Assembly (NCBI GenBank): GCA_021234155.1
Contig: JAJEKV010000103.1
Span: 2,418,001 to 2,482,000, forward strand
Direction of reading: 5' to 3'
From: Isoetes taiwanensis
Taxonomy: Eukaryota; Streptophyta; Lycopodiopsida; Isoetales; Isoetaceae
Length of the DNA: 64,000 nucleotides
Every line of letters begins with the position of its first letter. The stretch's first letter is position 1. A program made the position numbers and the translations under genes. The notes beneath the pieces were generated by a model that did not search any database, had not been told where the DNA came from, and saw only the letters and a list, made by a program, of their open reading frames with translations. This document shows, in pieces, positions 12,510 to 25,121 of this stretch.

Positions 12510-14320
12510 ATTTTTGTGGAGCCAGTGAAGGCCTCTTTGCCATGGAGGAAACCAGTATGCAGAGCTATGGCATTTGGAAAACACCAAAAATAGATGTTTA
12601 AATATAAATCTCCATAGCCAGAGCTTTGTAGTCCAACTGGAAATCCGAAAACCTTTTGGAGGTTTCTTGGCGGAGCTCTGGGGGCGCTGCCTGAGCTCCT
12701 AACCAGCTGGTTTACTGCTTTGAACAAAAGGATAAAAAACAAGAAAATTTGGCTTTGTAGACATTTGAATTCTACAATAATCCTAAAGCTAAATGATATA
12801 ATGATGGACTTCCATTTTCAGTTTGATCATTCTATGGATTTGCACATTCTCAGGAGGTCATAATCCCATTTTCAAGATGCTTGGACTTAGATCGTTTGAG
12901 TTGCGTTTAGATGATAGACATAAATGCAGAATTAAAGAAGCAGTATGTTTGGTTCATGAGGATCATGCAAAATGAATGATCAATGTGCCGAGTTCATGGG
13001 CAATTTATGTATTTAATTACCTTAGTGTAACAGAACTTATCTATCGAAAGATGTAATTTGTGGAAAGTTGTTGTGGTTTGTACACATTGCCTCGAGTATA
13101 TTAACTACAAAGGCATGCTAATATATTTAAGTCTATGGTTTGAATGGTGTCGTGGAAATGGGCAAACCGCTGCATAGTTGCATTCAATACATATTTTGAT
13201 AGATTTATTTTAGTTTAGATGTTATTATAATTTGGATGGTTGTGTTTTCGGTGCAGAACCATGGACATGTCATCAATGAGCACCAATTTTTTTGAATTGC
13301 TTGCCTCATTCAATTCAAACCCCTTTCTTGATGCAATTTGTTGAATTTTTGGTGTTTGATCCAAAAAATCTGCTTAAGCTTGTTTCCCTTGTAGAACGGC
13401 AGCAATCCCGTGCTTTTCTAGCTTCATCAAACCATATATAAAGCATGTTCCTTTTTCTATTTTGTTTGATGCAAAAAAAACCTGAGAGAGACACGCGTCT
13501 TTGCAAAAAAAAAATGAAAACGTACCCATCTCGCCTTTCCCATCATTCAAAAAGTCTGATCAGAACAGAAAATGGCCCTATTCTTTCACCATCAGGGCAT
13601 GCGGCCTTCTTCTGTATGAAGAACACACCATCTTCTGCCGTATCAAAAATACCCAGCCATATCCGAGCTCCCCCATGGTCTTCTCCTAACACCTTTGTAA
13701 TGCCTTGCCGGCTCTTCCATGCAAATGGATTGACGGATTCAACCTGTTTGGGCGCAAAACTCCCCTATTTCTGCACTCAAATCCCCTGTTTTTGCTGCGA
13801 GATGCTCTGTTTTGCCCCAAAAATACTATGTTTTCCCCCCTTTGATCGCCGGAGTTAATCTACCTTCCATCCTTTTTTCATTGCCTCTTTTAGAACCCCA
13901 TACAACATCATATTCTCTGAATTGTTTTCGTCCAGCGGCAGCAAATCGCCCTTCTGCATCGAAGAAAGAAAAAACGGGCTTCCTACCGAAGTGCTGCTTA
14001 TCCTTTTCGATCCTCTAAATGGACTGATGCACAAAGAATCCTCTATTTTCACCAGAAGCATCAGACTGGGCAGCGGATTTTTCTTTCTGGGCATCTTTTC
14101 TCAATCTTTTGCTCTTCAATTACTTCTCTAGCCGAAGAATCTGTCTCATCCGATGCTATTCTCAAATAGCTCAGCCAAATTTCGTGTAGCCTGGGCAATG
14201 TCTGCCATAAGGTCTGATAAAGAATATGGCCAGAACTTGGCCGCTATGCATAGATTCAGGTCTTCGAGTCAATGGTGGTTGGGTAGGGATCAACAGAGCT
14301 TACATAACTAGGTTTGGCAT
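12510..14320. other. Unassigned stretch (right end of copy A, then unique sequence)
   Basis: Pyrimidine-rich plus-strand ORFs around 13,445-14,131 look like chance frames. No family signal is seen before the TPR relic. Confidence 0.4.
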
Positions 14321-14329
14321 TTAGATGTG

Positions 14330-14690
14330 GCTTCAGTAGACTGTAGCATTGGAGAGGAATATCTAGGTCTTGGGCAGAATGATGAAGCTATATTTTCATC
14401 GTAAAGGCCATCGTGTTTAAATTTATCAACGGGAGAACCATGCATCTATTGCCTCTCAGATTTGTAACCGCGCATATATCTTTGAGGACTGGGCGTGAAA
14501 GTGGTGTCAGAATTTTTGGGAAGCATGGGGCTGGTCATGCGCCAGATGATCTTGCAAGTGGCTTGGTAAAAGTTGCATCAATTTATGAAGCCATGAATGA
14601 AAGAGAGCAGGCCTTATGCCTGCTTCGGAAGGCACTTGGTATTCTCAAAGTTGCGCCTGGAGGACAGAGTTCAGAAAAGTCGACTTGTTG
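14330..14690 (+). pseudogene. Kinesin-light-chain-related (KLCR) TPR exon relic
   Basis: Plus-strand frames match plant kinesin-light-chain-related TPR proteins, which link microtubules, actin and the plasma membrane. The clear part, about 14,503-14,683, reads DLASGLVKVASIYEAMNERE followed by QALCLLRKALGIL and a PGGQSS end. This parallels the family's 'ASGLTxVSAIYESMxExEQAxxLLQKALxI...PGQQS' helix pairs. Upstream, GLGQNDEAI and NHASIASQ fit the preceding TPR but lie in other frames. Nothing before or after extends it, so it is a fragment or exon relic. Confidence 0.7.
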
Positions 14691-14699
14691 ACGGTTTTA

Positions 14700-16960
14700 C
14701 AGGCTGCCACTTTTTTGCATGCCGATTTCTGTGGCCCTGCCATCTCTATTCATCTACCAAATTGTAAGCCACTTTGAGTTTATGCAACTACATGATGTAA
14801 TATGAGTTCATGCATAGCGTCTTCATTTTGATCATACTTTTACTTGAAGACAACATATGGACTTATTTCTTGGCAGAGCATTACCCAAATAAGTTTCCAT
14901 TCTATTCTTCCTGAGCCACTCCTCAACGTTGTTGGATCCGTATAACAACAGGGGCTTGGTTTTAACCGACTTGAAAGCATGGTTGACTACAAAGAGGTGA
15001 TTATTTTCTGGGCTAAACTATATAGTTGCAGGACATGTATGTCAACATTATTGATGGATCCATATGAGGTTGTTGAACTAGTGGTAGAGAAACACTATCT
15101 CAGATAAATACAACTTTCCTTGCAGCCTATGGCTTTTATAATGCGTAATATTGGCATGTTTCCACTTTGTCTATTTCAAGGAATCCAATGGCTTTAGTTG
15201 TACGTAATATTGGCAAGTTCCCATTGTCTAGTTAGAAGGTATCAAACCGCTATTACATAGACTTAAAGATGTGATCTTGGAGAATCATTGAGAGTCGCAG
15301 ACGATGACTACAAATGAAGGAACAACCTTTCTAGGAAGATTATTTGGTGTCTCTTGCACATTGTTAGTTGTTAGATTGTGTAATTTAAAAATCTTTTGAA
15401 AATAGGCGTGTAAGACATGCCATTGCCATTTATGGTGGCAAAGATGATTTATGGGATTGCCTCCATTTCACTTCCCCTCATCTACATTGAATATTTTGCA
15501 ACAGCATCTGGTACAAATGGACACACTTGTAGTGGATGTGATCAAACACTTATGCATATTTTGCAACAAAGATTTGGTACAAATGGACACACATGTAGTG
15601 GATGTGATCAAACACTTATGCAGCCTACTATTGGGCTTCCTTAGACTAAAGAACTTATTTAGTCTATAACATGTAATTAAGGATGCAATTTTGGTTGGGC
15701 TTGGTATCTAAATAGTTCAATTCAAGAACATGAGTTGCGTAAGCCTAAATTAGGGGAACTTGCTATGAAAATGATTCAAAATCTCTTTGATGTTATGAAC
15801 ATTTCATGTGTGCTTACACCGCCATAAAGCCTATTAAGTTGTCTCATTGTTTTCTATTAATTAATTCTAGATATATGAAAGTGTATTAGAATTTGGTGCA
15901 AGAAAAAGAAACTTGCCTTGATGAAGAGACAAGATCGGAAGAGACGTTGCCGGGCCTTGGTCTTGGCGCTGATAAGTTTCTTGTATGGTATAAATTTTTT
16001 CACAATTCTAAACAGAGACAAAGATTAACTTGTTGGTTTTCTTCAAGGCTCCTTTTCGAAACTTTGGTATAATTTCTTCTGCAAAAAATACTTCCCATAT
16101 CCACCCTTCATGCCATAATACATATTCGTGGCAAGTTATGAAGAATTTGAAGTGGAAATTGTTGTTTCTTGGCTTTCCAAGATGCTCAATTATCTTTGCT
16201 ACATGCATCTTTCATTTGCGTTGTAATGGTCAGATGACAAGATTATCGTCGAAAATTACTCAGAATGATCAAAGGGATGAAGCTCTTCTCGGTTATAGCC
16301 CGAACGACTCAGGTTTTTCTTATTTTAACCAAAAAATCAATTAAGACCTCTATTTTGCCCCTTCCTTTGCCTGATTCTTTCTCCTTACGTTACTTTTGCT
16401 TCGTTGCTTTCCCCTTAACTTTCTGCCATTCTTTTACGACTATCCCATGGATTCTAAATTTATCCTAAATGGGTAAAGTCTTGCCATTCTTCAGCATTTT
16501 GCCAAGCTTGATCCTTCCGACAAGTCTGCTCTGATCAACCAGTTAAGTTCAATTGCCTCTAGAAGCACTACTTCTTTCACTTTGACAATTTTTCCAATCT
16601 TCTTTGTCAAGAGCAACATATGGATTCTAAGTCACAGAATGTCCCTATTTGGGATAACCTTTCTAAAGATCCAGATATATGTTTCCACCCCAAACATCTT
16701 CCAAAACTGTAAGCTTTTAACAGTAAAACAATTTAGCACATTGGTTGTACTGCACCTTGTGTCCCTTGCATAAGGAGCTAGTACTACTCTGAAGAGGTTA
16801 AAAAATGCTAGTATTAGCTAGCGTTTGAAGAATGCGCATTTGACTACCGCTCACAAGTGTGAACTTGGGGATGGATATGATAGAAAATGGGGGATATATG
16901 GCAGATACTATACAAATGTACGTTTTGCACGTTGAACCATGTTTTTTGTGATATTCATAT
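14700..16960. other. Unassigned stretch with a 66-bp tandem repeat
   Basis: A minus-strand interval at about 16,030-16,790 reads protein-like in several frames (for example CHEYVLWHEGWIWEVFFAEE) but I cannot place it in a family. It is possibly a decayed transposon ORF. Confidence 0.35.
15491..15622. repeat. Tandem repeat, about 66 bp x 2
   Basis: Two adjacent units share the 'ggtacaaatggacacac' core, at 15,510 and 15,576, with a few substitutions. Confidence 0.9.
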
Positions 16961-16964
16961 TCGA

Positions 16965-17085
16965 CAAGTTACATATGCTCTCAAATTCTTTACCATATCA
17001 AGTGTTCATGTTCAACAAGTTGCATATGCTCTCGCATTCTTTACCATATCAAGTATTCATGTTACATATGCTCTCGAATGCCTTC
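16965..17085. repeat. Minisatellite, about 51 bp x 2.5, at the F-box gene 3' end
   Basis: Three successive units contain 'catatgctctc' and 'ctttaccatatcaagt'. They end immediately downstream of, or touching, the stop codon of the minus-strand F-box gene. Confidence 0.85.
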
Positions 17086-18277
17086 AATTTAGACACCCAT
17101 CACTTGTTATATTTAGTAGCTTATGAGGTGAAGGCTTGAAAGCAAACACAAGATTGTGTTTTGGATATTGTACGCAGTCAGCCACTAGACTCCACTTATT
17201 TTCTTCTATGTCGAAGGCATCAATACAATCACAAGTAAATGTCTTGTTCGAATGAAAAAAGTACAATTGTTTGCCATCCTTTACAATCACCCTGAGTTCC
17301 GGCCAAGCTTCTATAGATGCAGAATGTGGAGCCTTTATTGATCTTAGGAAACTCCATTCACATTTGACAATATTAAACGTCCAGAGTGCATATTCTAGAA
17401 CATTGTCTTCCATGACTCCAATAAGCAAAACACTTTCATTAAGTTCAAATAAATGAGGTTGGAACTTCAGGTTGAACCTCTTTGAAGGTTGGGGTAGCAG
17501 ATTTGTCTCCCCCAGTCTTATGTCATATCTTAGAAAGGAACATTTGGGAGGACGATGTACAAGAAACATATACGCAACACCTTGAATGACGAGCACATGG
17601 AAGCCAGAAAAGCTAGGAAGGCCAGGAATAAGGTTCCAAGCAAAATAATCTATAAGATTTGAAGTATCAGAGCAAGGGGCTGTGAAATCAGCAACAAACA
17701 CGGAGTGGTGCCTGGGATAGCCGAAAAGGTACCTGGGAGAGGTGAGAAAGAGAAAGAGAAAGAGAAAGAGAAAGAAGCCGCGATGGTGGTGAGGAAAAAG
17801 GAAGAATTTGATTTGCAATGGTGCGGATTTGAAAGGAAGAGGGAGGTCCAAACGTTGGCCTAAGAGAGGGTTACATACCACCACATGATCTATTTTTGCA
17901 TGGAGGAAGCATACTAAGCCTCTTGCAGAAGCCACGGGCGTGTAACTGCGCGGATCAACGACGTTGCATAATGACCTAAAAGGCAGCTTCCAACAGTCTG
18001 TCGAAGGATCATACATCCACCATGATCCGGCGATCTCCTTGCTGTCTTCTTTGCGCTTTCTATCCACCGTAATAAGGACGGAAGAAGCGGATTCGGATTC
18101 GCAATCTTTCATGTAAGTCTCTGACGCCAGAAGCTCTTTCCAATCCTTGCACACCGATCTCAATCGTAGCATGTCATTCCATGGCAATTTAGGTATTATG
18201 CCATTCACCAGAAATTTATTGTCTAGCTTTCTCCATGGCCATGGCAATAGCCTCTGTTTTTTCTCTGGCCGCTCCAT
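17084..18277 (-). CDS. F-box protein with kelch-like C-terminal region (intact, single exon)
   Basis: This ORF of about 397 residues starts at the first ATG (18,275-18,277, MERPEKKQR). The frame is open further upstream but without an ATG. Residues about 16-50 form an F-box (KFLVNGIIPKLPWNDMLRLR followed by SVCKDWKELLAS), which in the family binds SKP1 of SCF ubiquitin ligases. The remainder resembles the kelch/F-box-associated beta-propeller of plant F-box proteins, with WWMYDPSTDCWKLPF, then VASARGLVCFLH, VVCNPLLG, YALWTFNIVKCEWSF, and a final DAFDIEENKWSLV block. This part would choose the substrate. A GAGAAA microsatellite at 17,743-17,775 encodes an in-frame run of alternating F and L. 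It is the only long intact gene in the window. The target is unknown. Confidence 0.85.
   Translation of the reverse strand: MERPEKKQRLLPWPWRKLDNKFLVNGIIPKLPWNDMLRLRSVCKDWKELLASETYMKDCESESASSVLITVDRKRKEDSKEIAGSWWMYDPSTDCWKLPFRSLCNVVDPRSYTPVASARGLVCFLHAKIDHVVVCNPLLGQRLDLPLPFKSAPLQIKFFLFPHHHRGFFLFLFLFLFLTSPRYLFGYPRHHSVFVADFTAPCSDTSNLIDYFAWNLIPGLPSFSGFHVLVIQGVAYMFLVHRPPKCSFLRYDIRLGETNLLPQPSKRFNLKFQPHLFELNESVLLIGVMEDNVLEYALWTFNIVKCEWSFLRSIKAPHSASIEAWPELRVIVKDGKQLYFFHSNKTFTCDCIDAFDIEENKWSLVADCVQYPKHNLVFAFKPSPHKLLNITSDGCLN
17743..17775. repeat. In-frame GAGAAA microsatellite within the F-box gene
   Basis: About five hexamer units encode an (F-L)n stretch in the minus-strand protein. It is a multiple of three, so length changes would preserve the frame. 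Confidence 0.9.
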
Positions 18278-18311
18278 ACTCTCACTTGGTTCTGTTTCTT
18301 TTAGTAGAAGC

Positions 18312-18321
18312 CCTTTTATAT
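18312..18321 (-). promoter_or_regulatory. Candidate TATA box of the F-box gene
   Basis: On the minus strand the sequence is TATATAAAAG, ending 35 nt before the ATG at 18,277. If functional, initiation about 30 nt downstream would leave a very short 5' leader. Confidence 0.45.
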
Positions 18322-18344
18322 AGAATGCCTTCCTAGTCAAGTAA

Positions 18345-21300
18345 TCCCTTTAGTCAAGTAATGCCTTTTCGTGCCCTTTTTAGTGCGCTTTCAAGCTCAA
18401 CATTCAGATTTACTTCAATGGCAAGTGCCACATCCGTGATCTAGGCATTGAGAAGCTGATTTGTGGTGGGCATTTGTGGATTATGCGTTTCAGTGTGGCA
18501 AATTTTAGTAAGTAGTTAAACCAAGTAGAATTTTAGCATTGGTCGTTTTATGTCAGATTGAAGAATGTGGAAAAAAAAGTCCTAAGTCCTGCATTTTCTG
18601 CATTTAAAATTACTTGCCTTCTATCTATCTTACATGCCAAACTACTAAATCGTTTCCATGTGCTCTGGCTGATTTGAGGCCTCGTAAGTTCTGCTTGCTT
18701 TTCTGCGAGCTGATATTTTGATTGCTTTTTTATCTTTATTATTTTCTTTTCAGTGGCAGCCACCTGCGCTTCTATCTAGAATGTCATAATTGAATGGCCT
18801 AGATAATTGAAAGAATGGATGTTGCTCAGCTTTTTTCAGTTTGAGATGGAAACCAATACACAAGCTTGTGGGCATAGCTCAATCTTTTGTTCCTTCAGCA
18901 GTTCTTCTCCTCCTCAAGTTTCTGTTTTGATATGCAAAGCTCATGGCATTCCTGACAAATAGGTTGACCTCCGGTTGTTGTGATATAATCTGTTGTTCCA
19001 ATAAAGCAATGCCTGCAAAAAGAATTAATGTGTTTACTTTAGTCGTAACTCTTACCACAAATAACCCAAGGGGTAACTAACTTAAGTTTCTTTCTGTAAA
19101 TAATTCATAGGGGAGAGGAATTTTTTGAAATGAATATTCTGAAATATACATGGTCTTTATTTCAGAATTTGGACAGATTCCTCAAGTTTGTGATTTCTCC
19201 ATGTCCTGGAGGCTAGAGCAAAGGATTTCGATTTCTTCTAAAACTGCTTCGTCTTCCATCTGCAATGGTTGAAGGATATAACAGATTATAATACTCCATG
19301 CTAAAAGAAGATTTAACATGAACATATCAATCCGAAGTATGTCTTGTTTATGTGTTGTTCCAGCTTGAGAAATTGTCAGTGTCGGTTGGTTGGGTTGTTG
19401 AGAAAAGTGAAGAAGTAACCCGAAACTACAAACTAATTATTTGTTTCTCTCCAAACAATTGTCTGTTTATCTGATTCGACCTTTCCAGATTCGGGACAAG
19501 CTCTTTGAGTCCTTTTGTTTCCAGATTTTTTTGAGTCCTCCTTTTGCTGCATTGTTAGCTTCTTGAAACTTTAGCTCAGGTAAATGTTTACGTACCACCA
19601 TCTGCAAACTAACCCATCTTCACGGAAGCTCGCTCTTGCACCATATACCAAATGGCAAATGCTGAATAAATATCACCTGCTGTGAACTCTCGTTCTTGCA
19701 CCAAATGGCAAATGCTGAATAAATATCACCTGCCGTGAACTCTCTGCAGCTTCACCATTTGCCATTTCGGCTGATCTAACGATTTGATCCCTATTGGCCA
19801 TGGTTTCTGGTATTTTGGAAGAGAAATCTGCAACATTGCCATGGCTCCTCTCCTGCCATGGCTCCTCTCTTGCGAGTTGAGTGGAGAGGAGAGAGGTTTT
19901 GAAGTGTCCAATATATTTATACCATTATATCACACCTCTCCATGGAAATGGAAAGATGCTGTGTGTATTTTAATTACTGGAAATACTTTGTAGAAAATGT
20001 GAAAATTGCATTCCATAGTTTTGAGTGTTATTTATTTAAGCGTGCGAATTTGCACTATGGTTTGGACTACTATTGTAACTAATTCTTTGGATTTTTGTTT
20101 TTCGCTTGGTTTTAGATGTAAACATATAGATAGGAAAGGTGCATTTAGGATAGAGCTAAAAGATCTAGTTCTCAGTATTCCACGAAGTTTGTTGACTATT
20201 TAAATGTGTACATCTAGTTTACTCTATTCCTAGGAGTTTGTTGACAATATACACATTCCTCACTAGAACTTTGTAAGATTGGAAACAAACGAGTGATCTA
20301 ATGCAATGACAAAAATTTCTTCTTGATCAAAAGATTCCTCAAAGACTATCTATTTTATTTGCTTTTGTGGTTCTGTGGTTAGATGGTTCAAAAAAAGATT
20401 GTAGTCTAGACATTTAAGTCTCTCCGATTATGTAATAAGTAATTCCTACCATGCATGAAGCAACTTTTTTTTAATTCTCTTGAGTTAAGTGTCATCTTTA
20501 TCCCTAATAAACCTAGATATCAATGTTAAAGGAAAAAAAAAGGTAGAATAGAACCCAAGCTTTGTACGTTTTTTGCCCTCATTTTTTCTCATGAAGAGTC
20601 CTACTTTCTCCTTGGTAGGCTCCTTTGCTCAAGATACCCTAATCGTGCTTTCACCTGGTATGAACGTTGGCATGCTTCCAAGATAAAACTAACTATCTAA
20701 GTTTTTCGTTTCAATGTTGACGACCTATGAAACAATGTTTTTCACTAGTAGTGAAAAACAATCCAAATGTCTATTTGAAGCTTTGAACAACAGAAGTATG
20801 AAATTCATTCTTTGAAATAATTACTTGAGACTTTTATGGTAAGCTTCATGGGGTTTATCAATGATGGCAAAGAACCTTCGTGGCAATAGCATTTGGGCAA
20901 CTAAAAATGAAGGGCTCAAATGATAATGATGTGCATGTAGACTTAGTCCATTCTCTACAACAGATGCAGTATTGGTGTCGCCTAATTCATTATTATCTAC
21001 ATCTTAAAAATTCCATAAGGCCACCTATTCTTATATCATCAAGAACAACTTCTTTTATGTCATCAAAAAAAGCTATAGGAATTTCTAATTTGTATACTTG
21101 CCCTAAACCTATTTGAGTTACTTCTTGATGAATCCTAGTATATCCTCTCTCAAAGGAAGGAAGGAAGGTATTTTTATCGTCCACGACAAAACATTTGATT
21201 CAGTTAAGGATGCTGGCCAACTTCACTATACATGGTAACTAGTGCAAACATTTCTGTACAATATCAACAACAACTGAAAGAAGACAATAAAAAATGAATG

Positions 21301-22950
21301 ACCAACATTTTACCCATAAAACTCGCTCCTACAAGAGCTTCTCCATGTTGACTATTCATCTGATTACATATCTATAGGTGTATAATAGCAAGAAAGTACA
21401 TCTCTTCTTGCTGAACTAAAGCACAAACTCGTGTATTTATTTGTGATCAGATAGAACAATGTTAACATGTAGATAAATCACTCACAAGTAGGCTTTTATT
21501 GTCAATCTAGATGATGTTACCTACACATATAAACCACTTTGTATACATATTTCGCAATATACTTGAACCCAAACAGTAGGAGAGGTAAGAACTGGCAGGA
21601 AGTTTTAAAAATATTAAATTAAAGTGTCTAACAACACGGGCAGTTCTCAAAATGAAACAAGAAGAACCTTTACATATGCATAATCCAATCGTTTTATTTC
21701 TTAGGCATCCTACAGGGAAAAACTCTTTTATGGTTTCTAAGCATATATAACTTCATAAAAAATATTAATATAGATGGTTTACCTCATAACGATGCCTATG
21801 CCTTTTAAAAATTCTGGTCCCAGTGCCATACCTGCATCAAACACAATTAATATTGGTTCTCTCTTAGGAACTTTACCACTTCAACCACAAGAAATATGCT
21901 TCACTAGAATACCAAAAGGACTGAAAAATACAGTTTTCCATGAACAATTTGGTATGTAAATAATTGTTTGTCTGCTACCTATCCCCACCGCCCCTCCAGA
22001 TTTAATCAGATTTAATCCTCAAAACCTATTGGGCGGGGGAGGCACTTGATGTAAAGTCTATATGGCATTATTTAGAGTTATGAGAAATTATCCCTTATAC
22101 GGAAATTTCATAAGAAAATATTCCCTCATATTTCATGTACTCCTACCATATTTCTTTTGTATATATACAGAATCCAAGCAAGAAAACTCTCCCCTCCCAT
22201 ATATGGGTACAGTTTTGGCCCATACAAAAAACTCCTCTCATACAATCACATGTTTCTACAGTTTTTACTAAGTGCACCCCTGGGGCTACAGACGAGCCAT
22301 TTAGCAAAATGGGTTGAAATTATAGAATTTAGCTATGCTGGCATTTGTCATATAATCGGCTTAGACATAACAGAGCTTCAAGCAATGAATCAACTAGGTT
22401 GCCAAATCGTGGAAAGAACGTATCTCACACATAAAAAATTAGGCCTTTTTTTTTTAAAGAAAAACTTGTTGAAGAAAAATATAATAGATAAAAGAGCACA
22501 AAATAGAAACCAGAACTCAAAGATAAAATGTATAAAGTCAAGCAAGGCAAGTTATAATGATCAGATCTCAGATCATCTCGGAGATGGATGTGCTGTCCCT
22601 TTCAAGGAGCCATGCCAGGAGCTTGATCCTACAACAAAGCTCAATGGAAATACCTGTAGCAATATTGATTTTTGTGTCTACAAAGGCCACAAAGAAAAGA
22701 CTCCAAAATTTAGATGCAGCTATGCCAATGCATCCACTCAATGAGCTTCTACTATTTTTGTCAAGTTTAAGGTCATGAATTCAAGTTTTTTACGCAGTTC
22801 AACAATTCCAAATCTATTCTTTATAGCAAAATGAGAGTTTCGTATTTGGAAGTATGCTACCAAGAGGTGGTTTTTAGCTGGAAACCACCGATTGGTGGCA
22901 GTTGCAAAACGTAAGCCACGGGTGCCCTGTGATTTCCGGACACGTGGCTA
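18345..22950. other. Unassigned stretch
   Basis: I find no recognisable gene. The minus-strand frame at 20,993-21,184 and the plus-strand frame at 22,157-22,744 are open but show no domain. The latter contains a poly-T-encoded run and low-complexity sequence. Confidence 0.4.
19650..19744. repeat. Tandem repeat, 53 bp x about 1.8
   Basis: The units begin with 'aaatggcaaatgctgaat' at 19,650 and 19,703. They are nearly identical. Confidence 0.9.
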
Positions 22951-23180
22951 AGTTCCACATTAGCAACATATACTTTTTATCGTTTTTGAGTTTTTAGAGA
23001 AGCAGAGTAGCAGAGGATTCTGGGGGAGGTTTACGGAGGGCGGCGCTTGAAGCGGTTGATGCCGCCGGGTCATCTTTGCATGCATTTCATGTTTTTTGTA
23101 GTTTTTTTGCATCTTTAATGTGCCAATGTGTTTCTTTTCTATTTCTAGGTGAATCTTCATCTAACGCTACTCGGTGTAGT

Positions 23181-23243
23181 GTTTCGGTGTACTAATCTAA
23201 TAAATCTCTTTGTTTCGGTGTACTAATCTAATAAATCTCTTTG
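23181..23243. repeat. Tandem repeat, 31 bp x 2
   Basis: Perfect adjacent units start with 'gtttcggtgtactaatc' at 23,181 and 23,212. They lie upstream of the Crypton-like locus. Confidence 0.9.
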
Positions 23244-24920
23244 TTCTTGAAGATTTTTGTAAGGATTTTGTTAGTTAATTTTTGTACAATGTAAGTAATC
23301 TTGATGATTTCTACGTTGCAGAAGAGTTCTAATCTCAACTAATCTCGGCTAATCTCGATAATCTACGCGTTCCAGGTGACTTCTTGTATAATTTGGAGGT
23401 AATATCCTATGATTTTTTGTTAAATCAATTCTTTTTCGTGTTTCTCTACTGACATTTGTTTTCCATGTGCTGCATGCAGGTTTCAAGATGTCTATTGTTG
23501 CTGAAAGGTTTATTATCCTTCTACTTAGGTTGAGTTTAGTTTCTGGACATGCAGTTTCTAAACCGTTTCCGCTAGTATCGATCCCTTCATTCACTCTTTA
23601 ATGAAGAAGACTGTGAGCTTGTTGGATGCACGGATCCTGCTGCAGTCGAGTTGTTGTTAATCTTGGAAATGAGCCATGGTTTAAGGAGAGGACAGTCTAC
23701 AGTGATGATCATAAGGAACCAAATGATGAAGAGTTTAAGGAGTTTCGAAAGCTTGATGAGAAGGCTGTTTCTAAAATTGAAAAGGGAGGCGAAGATAAGT
23801 CCAAGAAACTTACCAACTGGGCTAGACGAAAGTTTGATGGATGGAGGAGGTTTGAGAAACTTTATACAAGTCTTCCACTTGAACATGCTCGAGTTGAATA
23901 AGATGCTTGTTAAATTTCTGTTACAAACTAGGAAGAAAGATGGTACTCTATACCCTGCCTCCAGGTAATTTCTTTATTTCTTGGTGTTTCTATTTCTTCT
24001 ATTTCTATTTCTTGATTGTTTCTAATTTATCGTTTTTCTTTTTAGTCTTCATCTTCATTGCTTACTGAAGTCATTAGGAAAAATTATCAGGAAAAAGCAA
24101 GAAGCAAGAATTAATGTTATTGGTGAAAGGGAGGCAAGATTTAACATTTTGAAAGACGATCTATTTGGTTCTCCTAGATTGGCATTTGTTCATATGGCAT
24201 CAAAAGCTAAAGCTTTAGGTATTGGTGTAAAGAAAAAGAAAGCACAACCAATTTCTTATGGCATAGAGCAGGATTTATTGGCTGATATAGATTATCAGAT
24301 CATACATCCAAAAGGGATTCTGAAGCGACTCTGCTTTTATTTGGTTGGAATTGCTATCAGAGGTGCTCAGGAACTTTACGATGTCAAGGATGTAGACTTG
24401 AGTTTGGAATTTGATGGCAGCAATGAATATGTGCTGTATAATGAGAGAAATAGTAAGACATGGAGGATTTTCAGAACCCATTTTGATGACAGTCATTTCG
24501 CACTGCAATATGGAGCTTTAAGAATGACTTTGTGTTAACATATAAACAAAGATACTCATCATTTACGCAGAAAAGAAAATGATAAATCAAAGTGGTTTTT
24601 CGTCAAGCAATTACAAACTTTCCAGATGTACTCACGATTTTTCTTTTTCCTATTTGTTGTTTATTAGTTTGTTTTTTAATTGTTTACTCTCTCTTGCGTG
24701 TTTGGTTTTAGAAATCATGGGTAGGCAAAAACAATCTTGTCAAGTGGATAACATACATGGGGTCTTTGTTAGACGTTGATATTTGTAATAAAAGTGGACG
24801 TGTGTATCTGCTGTTACAAGAATGTCATTTGGTCTAGTCCCACCAGAAATTGGAAAGCTTGTAACAGCCATAGGGACCCACAACTCCATACGAGAAGTAA
24901 GTTTTGTTTAGTTATTTGTT

Positions 24921-25012
24921 TGTCTATTTCCTTTCATGCATTTATAAATGTCTCTTCTAATATAATTTAAATGTCTATTTCCTTTCATGCATTTATAAAT
25001 GTCTCTTCTAAT
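24921..25012. repeat. Tandem repeat, 51 bp x about 1.8
   Basis: The units start with 'tgtctatttcctttcatgc' at 24,921 and 24,972, inside a presumed intron of the Crypton-like locus. Confidence 0.85.
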
Positions 25013-25025
25013 GCATTTAAAATAT

Positions 25026-25121
25026 ACTTCCTTCCTTCCTTCCTTCTAATAGGTACAACCGGAGCAAGATAAGATAAGATAAGATAAGATAAGATAAGAT
25101 AAGATAAGATAAGATAAGATG
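25026..25121. repeat. CCTT and GATAA microsatellites
   Basis: A short CCTT run (about 25,026-25,045) is followed by about eleven GATAA units (about 25,064-25,120), directly after the candidate tyrosine-bearing exon of the recombinase locus. Confidence 0.95.

Larger units (their letters stand above)
1..13346. repeat. Large direct duplication, copy A (partner 50,692-64,000)
   Basis: The whole stretch recurs in the same orientation near the end of the window. The offset drifts from 50,691 at the left to 50,654 at the right through many small indels. Both copies run off the window edge, so neither outer boundary is visible. The copy begins inside an LTR of a gag-only retroelement that is complete next to copy B. 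It contains a TIFY/JAZ gene and a LINE. Near-identical tracts alternate with tracts full of small differences. It could be a genuine tandem or segmental duplication, or an uncollapsed overlap or haplotig. Confidence 0.95.

Noticed and set aside
15491-15622. Cys-rich peptide pair encoded by the 66-bp repeat, looking like a zinc finger
   Set aside because: The pattern arises only from the tandem duplication and the frame ends at once; no zinc-finger spacing.
22157-22744. 195-residue plus-strand ORF
   Set aside because: Low-complexity, with a poly-T-encoded Phe run and no domain; likely chance.
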